Of a DNA stretch of 64,000 nucleotides, positions 10,851 through 24,400 are shown piece after piece. Positions within the stretch are counted from its first letter, which is position 1, and each line of letters starts with the position of its first letter. The notes below the pieces were generated by a model. The model did no database searches, was not told the origin of the DNA, and worked only from the letters and a program-made list of their open reading frames with translations. The stretch is from Apteryx mantelli (Eukaryota; Chordata; Aves; Apterygiformes; Apterygidae). The position numbers and the translations under genes were made by a program. The stretch is from NCBI RefSeq assembly GCF_036417845.1, contig NC_089980.1, positions 55,984,501 through 56,048,500 of the forward strand, written 5' to 3'.

Positions 10851-13800
10851 CTCCTTTGCTTTAAGCGGCCCTTTGATGGACCGGTCGAGTCTGCTGCCAA
10901 GAGATGATTTATGGAGAGCAATTAAGTGAAACAGCATTAATTCCTCTCTGTCTGGCTATTTTTCACAGCAGTACTGTGAGGAAAGTGTGCTTTTTCGGAG
11001 CGGAGAGTCCCGTGTTTATTCCCCATAATTGTGCCCATTGTCAAAGCCTGCAGGCTCCCAGCCCAGCCAAGGTTCCCACTGCACAGATATATGGATGCTG
11101 TCCAAATGCGTGGTGTGAAGCAGGCCTGGTGCTCCAAATGTGGGGCTCATCTGACCCAACTTTAGGTCTCCAGAAGGGAGTCATCTGGTCTGAGCTACTC
11201 ACCTAGGTTTTTTCTACAGTCAGTGCAGAAGACCAGCACTTCCAGACAGTGATCCATCATGTCCTCATCCTGAAGTCCCTCTGGAGATGCCCATGTCTCT
11301 CATTTGCCTGTAGAGGAAGGCTTATGGACTAGCTTAAGCTAGATGCCCACCGATTAAATGTGTATAGTCAAGTGAGATGGATCCCAGCTAAGGGGCTAAG
11401 GCAGGCAAAGGGGAAAAGTGCAAACAGAAGCCCAGGGAGGCGACAGTGCCCAACGTCCCACATTCAGTCAGTGGCAAAATCAGGAACATACTTTATCCAT
11501 TACCGCCCTGTGTGGTCCAAGGGATGTTCCCACATGCCAGACTAATGTGCTGACTGGGGAAGGAGGTGTTCGGCATGCTGGACCTGCAGCCTCCATTTCT
11601 GCAACAGCCCAGAGAGTCTGATCATATATCAGATGATGGGATTCCCACTTTTCAGAGTTTAATTACATACAAAAATCTGTGGCATGAGAACACTACAAAG
11701 GTGCAAAGCATAGCACCAAAACTGGCAGATGCCTAGATTAAAGGCTGCCCATGCAATAATTAATATATGAGGTTACTCCTTGTTCAACAAGGGTAGAGCA
11801 AGTCATGCTGTAGCTTCTGGCTGAGTAAGCACTACCTGCTTGGAGGACAAGAGATATAGCAAAGGCCTCCTGCTTAATTGCAATGAGACACTGCTAATAC
11901 TCCAGTCTATGAGTATTGCAAATACTCAAATGCAATTAATTCCCAGCAGGCCACCTCTGGAAACCATTAGGCTCCTGTGGTCTGCAAACACCACTCTACA
12001 AGCTGCATGACCAAACAAGATTTCAAGGCTACAGAGCAGGATCATGAGTGATGCACAGGCTGGCAACATCCTTTAAAGCTGAACACTGTTTTCTTCTCCA
12101 GACACCATCATTAAATGCCTGTTCCTGAAACACCCTGAGTTTTATCTGTTAACTTCAGCCCTGGCTCTAAAACATACAGAGAGTATGAACAACAGCTCAG
12201 TAGCAGCTGCCCCCAGACATTTCCCTTCCACCTAGCTACAATGCTTATCTTGTGACCGCTTGGGAAGGGGCCACCATGTGGGTATTGCACTGAAGAAGTG
12301 GTGGCTCTATCTGAGATGTTTCAGGTGAGTGACCTTTGCTGAGAGCAGAGAGCCTCAGACATGCTTGCTGCTGATTCATTTTTCCCAGGTCTGCTTTCTT
12401 TGCTGAGGAACATCCATCTCTGCCCACGATCAGCAGGGGTTTGGGGGCCTTATGGCTCCTGCAGGCCTTGCTCTCCCAGGTTAGGACCATACATAACAAA
12501 TGATGCAATTTACTGGCTAAAGATGAGGAGTGCTCACACCATGGGTGTAGGCAGCTTGTGGAGCCCATGGACAAGTGCTGTGTGACATGCACTGCTTGGG
12601 AACCACTGACCTGCAGTCAGGGAATGGAGTCTGGAGATTTTGCTTTCTCTTTTGCCCCTAAAGTGGTATTTGCTCCTTTTCTCCAGAGTTTTTGGAGTGT
12701 TTTCTCTCCCTAATGCATCTTGCTATGTTCTTGTGACACACAAGTGGTGCTCAAATGGAGTCATTTCTTTCAATTCTTTTTCTATCATCAACATCATCAG
12801 GTCAGACTTCTTTGGATCTTCTCCTTTTTGTAGAAGAGGCAAAAAAGGTCTGATTTGTTTCTCTGTGGGTTTAGCTGCTTTTTATCTGAGGGAGATTCTT
12901 ATTCTCTCTCTCACCAGTTGTAATTCAAGGTGACATAAAGGGAGCCCAAAAGGCCTGATCTGGGAAATTATTATTCCCACTTTTCCTTGGCCTCCTGCTT
13001 AAGATTCATGCTACAGCTCTGACTTTCAGGCCACACCTGCCAACATCTGGCATGTGCTCTTCTTAGTCACACTTATGTAATTCCTCCCCCATCAACATCA
13101 GACAGACCCTGGTCATTCAGGATTTAAAGTTGGTTACTCAAATGACAGCAACCTGATTAAGTCTTTCATAGCCCTGCTGTCATTAAAACTCATGCACTGT
13201 CATGGAGGGTTTATCCTTTGACCTGACTGATCCCCAGTTCTCCAGTACTTGTTGCCTTCCAGCTAATCCCTTCAGTGTGATTGTCCTTCTCTAACTGATT
13301 GTTTCAGCTAGCTGATTTCATTTTGTGCCCTTTCTCCAGGGATTTGAGACATCAATGGTTTTCGTCCTGGTCCCTTTATAGCTCTTCCTATATTTGCAAA
13401 GATTTATGGATAGGTGCTATTACGTGGGCTCGGGTCATGTCCATCTGTGAAACTCAGCAGCTCTCTGTCCTTCAGTCCTCCTCTGAATTTGTATGAAGTG
13501 GTATAAGACATGTTTGTCCTGTCTCTAAGATTAGTCTCATTTCACACTGGTTGGCATCTTCTGAATTTTGCATTGATTTGAATCCAAATGCTGTAGTCAC
13601 AGTCACATGAAGCCATGCTGTTTCTTATAGTTTCCATTACTTTGGCTCAGTGCTGACCATGGGACCTCACCCAGGGGCTTGCAGCCCTCTGCTCTGTTCC
13701 TGGCAGGGTTTGCACATGCTCTTGCACATGTCTTTGCAAACCAGGGACGTGTTATAATGCTCTAACAACAACTGGGACCAGATGAAATTGAACTCAGGTT

Positions 13801-14509
13801 GGGGTGCCTTTTTTTTTTTAAGGACTCTTTTGGGCTTCCAACAATAAGGTAATACTTTGAACTTTCTCTGGTGTTTCTCTACAAAGGGATTGGAGCATCC
13901 TTCTCTTTCTCAGTTCTAGAGGCAGAAGTGAGCTGGAAGGAGGGGAAGTGAGAAAGGCCATGCAGGGCTTTAAGGGTTGTGCTGGGATTGAAAGCCAGGC
14001 CTGAGGACTAGATTGACCTACTATATGTCATGGACGGCCTTGTGAAAAATGGTGGAGGACAATGAGAAAAAAGGTACTGGAAATCAAGAGGAGAAGTTTT
14101 AAAAGTGCCCTTTGAAAATCCTGCCCTGAGCTGATCAAAGAAAAACATCTTGAAGAAACTGGAAGGTATCAAAATTTCATCCAAAAGAGGAAGTCAAAAT
14201 TACAGTGAATGCTCATTATCATGTAGCATTTTGCATAGTGATAATGACTGGAGGCCACAGCCTGCCTGGCTGGTTTCATTGTGTTGCATAATAGCAAAGG
14301 TTCTTGCCCTAAAGAGGTGTCAATCTCAAATGTAGTCTTAGAAGTAATCCATGTTCACACTGCCTGCGGCTTTGCCGTCACTGCCCATGGCTGAGCCTTG
14401 AGCTATGGCATGCCGGCATTGGCTAGGTGCACCTGGGGTGAGTGGGGGCAGCTGCTGAGTCATCACCCTGATTTGGGGTGCTGCGAGCGATCGCTGCCCA
14501 GCCTGATGG

Positions 14510-14542
14510 GGGTGTGTGTGCATGTGCGTGTGTGTGTGTGTG
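14510..14542. repeat. (GT)n microsatellite
   Basis: An uninterrupted run of TG dinucleotides preceded by interrupted TGTGTGTGCATGTGCG. It lies between CAPN9 and AGT. Confidence 0.9.
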
Positions 14543-16977
14543 TCCCCTTTCCACTCAGCATGGCCTGACAGGCTATTCTGCTCTTCTGTGCACCCAAAAA
14601 GAAATATGAAACATGCCTTCCTGTATGCTTCAGTAAGCAATTACAACAGTGTGTGTGCTGGCAACTGAAATATCATTATTAGACAACCAACTAAATGCTT
14701 TACCAACACAAACAGGAACAGTTTCCAGAGCTGTTATTGCAGGCTCTTGTCAGAGTAATGTATACACTGCTGCATTAATTCATTTATCTGGAGGAAGGGT
14801 CATTTTACAAACATAAGGGTGCTCTTAAGATTATTTTCATTCTTTTTTTTTGGACTGCGAAACACCAAGGAGCAGTGTAGGGGAAGAGCCAAACTGCAGC
14901 ATGCCTTCAAACCCCCAAATCAGAGGAAACCCCTGTGGGAACTCAGATTTACCTGGGAGAATGGCTGCAAGAGCACTCACTGAGCTCTTTGGGGCGCTTA
15001 TGGTTTTCAGAGGCTTTCGTTAGTGTGTGTTTCAGCATCCTGACCAGGAGCAGGAGGCAATTTTTATTCTTTTCTCACTAAGAATATGCTAGGTTGAAAT
15101 TACTGTTCCCTAGCTTAAGCAGTAAGCTAAAATGTTATTTCATGCCCTTATGCTTAATATTGAAAAGGGGGAAAAATAAAGTAAGATAAAATAAGATGGA
15201 CCCTAAACTGCAGCAAACATTTATGCATTTTTCTTAAAAATGATCAACTAAAAACAAAAGCACACAAAATTCTGATTTGTAAGAGGACGGGCTTTTGCTA
15301 TTTACCTTTGAAACCTCAAAAACTTACAAGGTCTGTCCTTATTTCCTGTAAAAAAAAAAATCCACTGGTGGGTAAAAATTTAAGCTTTGCCTTCTCTTGC
15401 TCTCAGAATTACTGGTTTAATAATGTAAAGTGAAGCAATGACATTTCCAAATGTTATTGGCCCTACAGCCACAAATAATGGTGTTAAACACGGCTCCTAT
15501 GGTGTGCGTAGCTGAGATGTGGAAGCCCTCCACACGGAGGCACCTTTGCCTAAGAAGAGAGGAAGCCACAGAAATCCATGCAGTTCTGCAATGTGCTGGA
15601 TCAGCTCTTTTCTTTAATTTGTTTTCCTTCTTTTGCAGACTTCAGACATGCAAACAGACCACCATAGACATTCGCATGGGAATTTGGTTCCCACTTTTAC
15701 ACAGAGTTACTGGAGCTAGTCCTGGAAGAGCTGTGATGCAGTTACTGGCACATTGCAGCTCCAAGGAGAGAGACTAAATAAGCTTTAGCAGCCTGGGCAG
15801 CATTAATGTAATGCTGCATGGTTCATGCTATCTGTTTTCTAACATCTTTGCATCTTTCTATCAGAATCCAAAAGTGGGAGGGAGTCCAATGAGGCCAACA
15901 GTTTTGCTGTTGGGAGTTATGCACCCTTCAAATTAAAGCAGATCTGAAAGCCACATCCTTGTCTCAGGTCTCCAAAACCTTCTGTCTTTTCTGTAACATA
16001 GATTATACTTGGAGCGGTGAAAAAGGTTTCTGCCGGCCCAAGAAAGTTGCAGCATTGCCCCTGTTGCTGGCTGTTCGCATGGGAGCTGCCTTTCGGCAGC
16101 TAAGATGCCTCATATTGGAAGAAGCTCTTCACCACTGCAACAGAGAAGGAGCCAGTCTGTTTCTCACTGATGAACTGTCCAGGCCGTATACACATAAAAC
16201 TGCTCCTTGAGTGAGACAGGGTGAAAGTGAAAACCGCCACAGATGATACTCTTCTCAGAGGAACAATGAATAGCAGCCAAAATATGAGCCCTGCTACTTA
16301 CCCACTGGGGACAAGCAGCTGTGGGCAGAGGGGAGGGATGGAGGTGGCTAGAGGGAGGCTGAGGAGAAGATGAAGGGGAACCCGCACTTGCCCAAGGGCA
16401 TAGGGATATCCCAGCTTCCCAAACATCTTTCTAGGGCTCTGCTTTTAATTTCACTAAATTGCAGCCTTTTCCAGGCTAGAAGACCACAACTACCTTGCAT
16501 GGTGCCCCATGAACAATTTGTCTCAGGATCAAAAAGTGTAAGGAGACCTTCAAAATCCCAGTAGAGCAAGCAAAGCTTAGCCTCCCAAGGTCTCACTTAG
16601 ATGATCCTCAGTGAGTAAATCTTCACTGAGCATAATGCATCAACCTTGCAGTGTTCAAGGGAGGGGGATATTTGGTGGTGAAGCCTTTTGGAACCGAATA
16701 TTGTGGCCTATCATGGACAGCAGTCGCCAGGCTGCTGTCCTCACTTGTCTTGGGGGAACAGCTTGAAGACTTCAGCGGCTGACCAGCTGGGAAATGCGGA
16801 GAAAGTGCAAAATGCCTTCCTGGTGCAAAGGCATCCAGCAGGAGAATATCGCAAAAAATGGATCAGCTCTCAAAACAAAGCTTGCCCCGCCACTTTGACC
16901 CAGGGACCAGACTGTACAGGCACAGCCATCCCCGCTCCCCTGCCTTGCAACTCTCAAAAAAGACTCGTCTGAGGTAT

Positions 16978-17225
16978 TCACACTGGGCTGAGAGTCAAGA
17001 AATATGTATTCTTGTCCTTGAGATGTTACCAATCTACTGTGTGTAAATCACTTCATCTCTTTGTGTCTGTTTTCTCTTTTTGAGCAGACTCACTCTGTCC
17101 TGGCTACTTGCCCTGTAAATTCTTTGGGCAGAGATTACCTCTTACTCTGCACAGGTACCACAGTTGCCTCAATGAAGGACCCAAATCTAATATTGAGTGC
17201 CATTATAACCATTATACTCCCTAAA
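16978..17225 (+). mobile_element. MIR-type CORE-SINE remnant
   Basis: The stretch runs like a MIR element: GAGTCAAGAAATATGTATTC (degenerate tRNA-derived head), CTGTGTGTAAATCACTTCAT (the 'tgtgtgacc...aagtcacttaa' core), TGTGTCTGTTTTC, then GTAAATTCTTTGGGCAGAGA and TTACCTCTTACTCTGCACAG, matching the amniote 3' tail 'gtaaactctttggggcagggattgtctctt'. Recognised from memory of the family consensus; divergence is high, as expected of an ancient copy. Confidence 0.7.
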
Positions 17226-19654
17226 GTATTTTGAGATCCTTTGTCCACACAAAAAATGTGCAGTCATGCATGTATGTACATGTGCACACTGTGCATGGAT
17301 CATTCTTAAAATGTGATTAAAAATTGCATCTTTCATTGGGAGAGGAAAAAAAGGTTTACAAAAATTTAAAGAAATCTGTATACTCAGGGCGTGCAAACAG
17401 AAGCCTTATCAAACCAAATGTAATTATAAGCTGGAACAAAGTAAGATGATAGTGTTAATATAAGCTCATTTGCAGGTAATAAATCATTAGATGCGCTGCA
17501 TAGATATGCTATGACCAATGCAAAGGCCTCCCTCAGGGGGAAATATTCATGGAGAAGCTTTCCACATTCTGCATACTGGAAGCACTCCTGCTTGCCCCAT
17601 CGAGACCAGACCAAACTATCACTCAGCAAATGATTGCCCAGAGAGATATGGCCCAAATGTGCCTTCCTGTGCTAGGGTGCGGCTCTCCCTCAGCCTGCTG
17701 AATTAACTCCATTTTATGCAAAAGTCATTAGTGCTTCTCCCCCCCCCCCAACCCCCCCCAGCAGCTTGTTCTTGTCTGTCTGACATCCTCAGGGATGAGC
17801 CCTGCAGGATAGTGCCTGTGATGGTAACAGGTCTTATGCGAGGGGGTTTATGTTGACTAAGGCCTGTACCTGCTGCTGCAAATCACAGGAAAAAGGAACA
17901 GCAGCAGTAACAAAAAACAACAAAAATGGTTTTGCTCTTGCCTTGTGCTCTCCCTGCTGCTCTCTTTCCTGCAGGGAAGGTTGGCGACCAGGCTAGGACC
18001 AGCATGGTCCATCACGGACCATTCACAGCAAAGCCGGAGCTGATGCCTACAGTAGCGTCTGGCATGGCCATGGCACCTCAGCTGTGGGCTCTGCCTCAAA
18101 GAGCCTTTCTGTGTACAAGGGCAGGATCACAGTGCCATAAGCATAGTTAGTTGGGTGCCCAGCCATGTTTCTACGAAATGAGTCCAGCCTCTGGCCTCCA
18201 TCAACCCTGCTGGCTGTGGGAGAGCCAGCATGGCCCACGCTGTGCCAGAGGCGTGAGAAAGTGGGAGGCTGACCGTACCCCCTCCCGACGTCACCCTGGT
18301 CTGCCCCTGTGAGGAACAGCACATTTCTGAGTTTTCAGAGACAAGCTGAGAGCGGAGCCTCGGTGCACACCAGAGCTGGTCACCAGCTGGCGCTCGGCTC
18401 GGCAAGGGCCAGGACAGCACAAGGGCTGAGCTGAGCATGGGGCAGAGGGACCTCCAGCTTGGTGGCAGTGGACTGCTAGCCTAGCATGGCATGTGCCATG
18501 TAACTTCACCCCGAGGGAAAAGCCAAGCACGGCTTTGGCTCAGTTTCACTCTGCAAATTTGACCCTAGGGTTAGCCTGGGTGCATGTGGTCCTTGGGTTC
18601 TGCACCTGCGCCCTTAGAAATTTCTCCATCGTTCCTCACCGTGAGAACCTGCTGCAGAAGCAGAGATGCCCAATAATCTCTCTCTTTCACCATTTGTACT
18701 TTGAACACTATTATTTAAGAGCTTTTTTGCAATCCTCTTTACACAAAAATTGGGCAAGAACTGATTACATCCCTCCTGTTTACCAGCTACTTTTATGGAA
18801 AAGTCTTTCCACCCAACAAGGGCAGAAGTCAGGTGTACAGAGAAAACATGAGAAAAATAAAAACCACATACAAAGCCATTCCTTATCAAAGTTACATTAA
18901 AACAGTTCAAAAAATTACTTTGCCCAGCCTTTCCCCACCAAAGATAGCACAAGTAAACAAAAGAAAATCAGGCCCAGGGCAGCTTGCCACAGTTCTCACA
19001 GGGAGAGGGGAAACTGGTTTAGTACTGTACAGGAACCTGCTTGACACAACATGAGCTCTGTACCCCCTCTTCCCAATTTATTTGCTCTGGAAGAAGTCAC
19101 TGAGTACTTTGTGTGCTGCAGAAGTGAGAACAGAGAGCAAAGGCCTAGCAGGAGATGAACAGACAAATTTCAGACCCTGGTACCACCGGTTTAGTACATG
19201 TATCTTGAGTAGGAGAGAAAAGAAATTGAAAGTGGCTGATTAAAATTAAGAGCCTACCCACAATTTTTGAAAGTTTTTCAATTTTTCCATTGTTCCTAAA
19301 TGCACTGTGCAAAGGAGCACAGTACAGCAACACCACAGCTGAGGGCTGGTTTGCTAGCTGTGACGTTTCCCTGTGATAGCTCTATTGAAGTCAGGTTTCC
19401 AGTTTGTGCCATAGGATGAGCCAGCTTAACCTGGCCTTAGCTCAGACATCACGATTTCCATCACGGGGTGAAGCCAAGCCCTTGAGGAGGACCATAAGAG
19501 CTGTGATATGGATCAAGCTCAGGTTCAAGACAATCAGTTGTCTGGGGCTTTCCTGAGATAGCAGTCACATTTGGACCATCATGTTCTGTAACCATGATGG
19601 CTGTACCTTCTGTGATTTCATTTAATCTCTTTTTGTACTAATTAATACTTTTGG

Positions 19655-19910
19655 TCTCTGCAGCATCCTGTGGCAATGACTTCCATGGTTTATATATGAG
19701 AAAGAGCATTTATTATTATTTAAATGTACTGCCTGATAATTTACTAGGTACTCACTGATCCTGGCATTGTGAAAAAAAAAGTGAGTAAGGACATCCTGTT
19801 TGCCACCTTTGTGCTATTTATCATTTTATGGTTATACTCCCCATCTCGGTGGCCACTTTTCCAGACTGAAGACCCTGGGTCTGCTTAAGCTCTTGGCTGC
19901 TCTAGAAAGT
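19655..19910 (-). mobile_element. Ancient CR1-like LINE fragment, antisense
   Basis: The plus strand reads GCAGCATCCTGTGGCAATGA followed by CTTCCATGGTTTA, later TTTTATGGTTATACTCCCC and CTTTTCCAGACTGAAGACCC. This resembles the complement of a CR1 ORF2 3' end ('gaactcattgccacaggatgct', 'ggaaaagag'). Strongly diverged, so the boundaries are approximate. Confidence 0.6.
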
Positions 19911-20879
19911 TTTCCTTGTGTGTCTCACAAGTGGTCTGCCTTCCAGCTTCACCACTGCCTGCCGTAGCTGCAGCAACCACTGCAACTGCTGATGAAGTGA
20001 CATTCCCTGTCTCCCTTTTGTCAGATACTCCCACACAGGCATCCTCCTTCTCCTTGTTTTCCAGTCCTTTTCGCAGTGCCTGTTTGTCCTCTCCTTTGGG
20101 TGCCGTGTCTGGATCTCATGTTGTCTTCCATTCGCAAAACAAAAGAGAAGGGGAACAGTTACGGATATTGCTGGGGAATAAAGGTTTGCAATTACCAAAT
20201 TAAATCCACAGGCTGTATAAATGGACTGTTCATGCCTACTTCTCCCTGAAGGTACTTTTGGTCTTAGAAAAAAGAAATCCTCAAGTCTAGTAACTAATGA
20301 GGTATGACTATGTACAGACTATTATGTCGGAGTTGGACATATGCAGGTTCACAATCTACGTAGGTTAAAGATGCCAGTTCAATCCATGAAGAGCCTGTGT
20401 TAAGGTTTCCAGCACTGTGTGTGGGCTGAATCAGCGAGTGAAGTAATTTATTATTCTCCATCCGCAGAAACTTCCTGGCATAATTTCACAGGAGACAAGG
20501 GCATCGTCACAGTAATATGCCTGGCCCCTTTGAATTCAGATCTCAGAGCAAAATTCAGGAAGACTGGAAAATGAACTGAACAGAACAGAATAAAATATTT
20601 ACTATTGTCTCTACACAAAGTGCTGAATTTTATACTGCCTTTCCCAGAACTATCTGGATCAATGAAAACCCTTTTCGACAGAGCAGAGACATAGTGCTCA
20701 GCAGGAAGAGGAGAGCCTGCTTGCCGATCAATTGATATTCAAGCTTGGACCAAAGCATTTTTCCATTCAAGATCTAATTATTCACCGCTAGCTTTAAGAT
20801 TAGTGTTCCTCCGCCAGGGTTAAAATTTATGAAGCATACTTGACAGTGTTTACATAAAGTAACGCTAGCAGCAGTAACA

Positions 20880-21490
20880 CTGAGAAATTTTCCTCGGGCG
20901 CCAGTGAGTGCCCATTCGTGCTTGAGGAGAGCAAGCCTGTCTGACAAACGGATTTAATTTCCATAGCGCGAAGGAGATGGGCGGCGAGGATGCGAGGGAA
21001 ACAACAACCGCAGTGCCGATGAGACGGGTTTTTCAGCCTCTCTGTGCTCCCTCTCTGGAGGGGGAACCGCCGCCGTGAATAACAAACAGGGAGAACAGAG
21101 GAGCGTTTTGAACAGAAACCAGGGCAGCGCCTGGGGGCCGGGGGCCGGGGCTCCGCTTACGTAACCGCGGGTTTAAAAGGGAAACCCCGGTCACCTCCCG
21201 AAATCAGAGAGTGGGGGAGAAGCAGAGCGCGAACGTCTTCCCTGAAAAGCAGGTTTGAGGCGTGTTTCCTCGTGCCGTTGCGGTGGCTGTGGCGAGGTGA
21301 GGGTCACGCGTGTGCCGCGGGCTCTGCTGGGGCAGGCGGTGCCTTTCGGAGAGGTCTTGCTTTCACCTCCTGCAGCGGCGGCAAAGCTTTCCGCCCCCGT
21401 CTTGCCTGGCACGGTGTCTCTGACCGAGCTCGCCTTGGGGCGCCGAATCCTCGGACACGCCAGCTGAAGGCAGGGAGAGACTCGCGTTCT
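20880..21490. promoter_or_regulatory. CpG-island promoter candidate between CAPN9 and AGT
   Basis: Dense CpG sequence standing out from AT-rich flanks. On the plus strand it has G runs at 21,122-21,150 (possible G-quadruplex), a palindromic TTACGTAA at 21,157-21,164 (site class bound by C/EBP, PAR-bZIP and NFIL3 factors), a TATA-like TTTAAAAGG at 21,172-21,180 and a good splice donor GCGAG|GTGAGG with GT at 21,297. Together these resemble a promoter with a first exon of about 90 bases. It may be an upstream or alternative AGT first exon, or the start of an unannotated non-coding RNA; the sequence does not decide. Confidence 0.5.
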
Positions 21491-24400
21491 TCGGAAGCGG
21501 GAGCTCTATCTTTAAGCACATGCTCATTCCTAAAACCATGGCAACCCAACTCTATTGGGGGGGAGGGGGAAAAAAAGCCTGATAAAAGAGTCCACATTTA
21601 GCAATTAGAATGATGCTTGTGCACCCTGGCTTAAAAATGGCTCAGAAGTAAAACAAAAAACTGACTGTAATTAAGTCATACTAGGATGAAATATGCTCCC
21701 AGGTGTAGCAACGTGTGTGCAGCCAGAGGGCAAGTGCGAAAAGATAAAATACAAAGATCTAAGAAGCACACCAGTGCCTGATGCACCTTTGTCAGGGAAT
21801 GTTAATTGAGCGAGCGTAAATGACCAGCAGATTTTGTGTCTGAGCTTTGTACAAAGACACAAACGTCAGCTGAAAGCAAAGCTTCTAATTCATTGCCGAG
21901 TCGAGCCAGATTTCCTGTGACATAAAGCAGGAGCAGTGCAGTGGCAAAAGTGGTACAGCTGCCACTGCCTTGCTTGCCCGCAGCGCCACAGCGCCAGCAT
22001 TTCTTGCATGCTGCTGGCCCCTGTACGGGGACTGTGAGCAGCGCAAAAGCTGAAAATTTGCTGGTGAAACTGTTTTCCAGAGAATGTTGAGTGTTTTAAT
22101 TCAACGATTTTATTGATGGAGTTTGGGAAAAAAACAAAAAAAACCCAAGAAACAATGATCCCTGCGCTCCCAAAGTTACTGACAACTTTTTGTTGAAGAA
22201 AATAGACCTGAGCCCATACACACTAGAAAGCAAAAAAGATCAACTCGGCCAAAAGCCTGAGGACTTTCAACTCAAAGCTTTCTTTGTGTGATGGAGCTGC
22301 CAGAGTACCACCCGGGAGCGATGAGGCAGCTGCCTCCCGCTCCCGGCTGAGCTGGGAGCACTGTGGGGGCTGCTGCGGGGCTGGTGGTGGGGCCGCAGGG
22401 CGGCTGCAAGCCTACGGCAGCATTTCAGAATCATGCGTAAAGGCACAATGATTTAAGGAAGAAAATGCAGTGGCTGCAGGTTACATGATTTCCCCTTCCC
22501 GCACTTATCGTTCACAGCAAACTCATGAGCCTGGCAGCTGTATGCCTTTCATAGCCATCTGCAGGTTGTACAAGTGCTCGGGGACTGCTCCTTTGCTGAA
22601 TGCTTCTTGGGTTGGGATGCTCAGGCAGGAAGAGGAGAAAACACCTTAAATATCTCAAGCAGTTTACTTAGGCCTCATGCGCATGATGGCATGTCATATG
22701 GGCCCATACTCAAAGCTGCTTATAGACCTCATTACAGCTAAGGTAATCAAGTTGTTTAAATGAAGATCAGGCTGCAGAGGCAGAAGTTTTCCATCCCTTC
22801 TCTGCTTCTGGCAGCACAAGCCGGTTGCTGTTAGTCACCCCAGCCCTGTGCGACACCTTCCCCAGCCCGCGGGGCTGTGCAGAGCACTGGGCATGGCAAG
22901 GCACAGCTGCCTCCGCCTGCTGTGCTGCCGGCATGCCTGCCTCCGCCTGCCCACACACGCTGAGCAGCCTGTCCTGTGCCTTGCTCCTGGCTCTCTCCTC
23001 GAAGTCTTCATGCACCTGGGCATCACAGGACCAACCATGCCTGACTGGCCCTCTAAAATCAGGGTACGGTTGTTAGTTCAGTCTTATTCCTGTTAGAGTC
23101 TTGGGATTTTAACCACTAACTATATTGAGGGCAGTAAATGGGACTAACTTTAATCCAACTGCGGCAGCCCCAGTTTGGTTTGCTGTTTAATTGCTTAAAG
23201 AGGAAGAAGTGGCACGGCAAAATCAGAGGATCATTTCAAAAGCAGCAGAAAGACCTCTGAATCCCACCCCTTATGCATAACAATAATTGGACTTCCTAGG
23301 ATCTGAGAAACTGAGATTGGGAGGGGTAAATTCCCTGTGGAGAATGGGATTGGGATCTGGCAACCTAATCCATCTAGCTTTAATCCTGTCCTTTTCAACA
23401 CATTTTGTTTTTAAAAGGAAAACAAACAAACTTTTGAGCTTCTGGATAGGTCAAGAGGGAAAGAAAGGCTAGAAACTGAGAACTTGATCATTTCACTCTG
23501 CATGGGAGTACATATCCCATTTACTCATGGGTTCACAAGCTGCAAGTTAGAGATTAAAGGCAATTTATCCAAAAGAGAAAAATCTGATCTGACAGTACAA
23601 TAAAATGCAGGTGCAAGGAAATGTGCATTTTTTTGACTCTGACATAAAATGGACTGAGTTATTTTCTAGTCCTAGAATAATTTTTTTCTGCATAATAGTC
23701 TGTGTCCATCTTAGTAAATGTTTAACTGCAGACTATCCAAATGTACCTGGTCTGGTTAAAGGTTGTGTATTGATCTGTAGACTCTTCTATGAATCCAGTG
23801 TTAAGCCACACTCAGGTTTCATCGGGTCCTATCTGGCATGATCTAACTCCTTTCAGCCTCCCAGCTTGTGGCGCAAAGCGGCTTCGTGCAGTGCCACTGG
23901 AGACGTTCAGAAAGGGCCCTCCCTTTGGAAAGGGCATAAATCCACCTGTGATCACAACACAGCTCTCCAAGAGCAAAAAGGTGCTGAGAGAAGCCTGCCT
24001 GTCGTCCGAGGGGGAGATTCAGACAAGGACAGAGGCTAGTAAGCACGCTTATTGGTTTTGCTTTGAATGTCAATTTTTCAACTCAAGATTTCATGCTTTT
24101 GTGAAAGGCTCTGGGCTGACTCCTTTGGGGAATACAATGTTTCCTCTCCACAGATCTGACTTAGTATAAATGCCGGCAGTGAGAACTGTCCCTCTTGCTG
24201 CTTCTGTTCATGAGAAAGGAGTTAACGTCATGGCTCTGGCTGTGGTAGAAAAGCAAACTCCAGGCATCAGTTGTGCCTAATGACACAGCCATAGTTTTGC
24301 TGCTAGAGCAGATGGCACAGTCTTTCCCATTGCTGCTACAGGAAAGATTAAGGAGGGCTTCAGAGACCCAGGATCATGATAGAGAAGAACAGGGAGGGAA

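Larger units (their letters stand above)
10851..20879. other. CAPN9-AGT intergenic region, distal part
   Basis: No gene was recognised on either strand over about 10 kb. It contains a perfect 8-bp-arm hairpin at 11,910-11,928, a GT microsatellite at about 14,510-14,542, a MIR-type SINE at about 16,978-17,225, C runs at 17,739-17,759 and an old minus-strand CR1 fragment at about 19,655-19,910. Open frames up to about 135 codons lack recognisable similarity or splice support. Confidence 0.6.
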
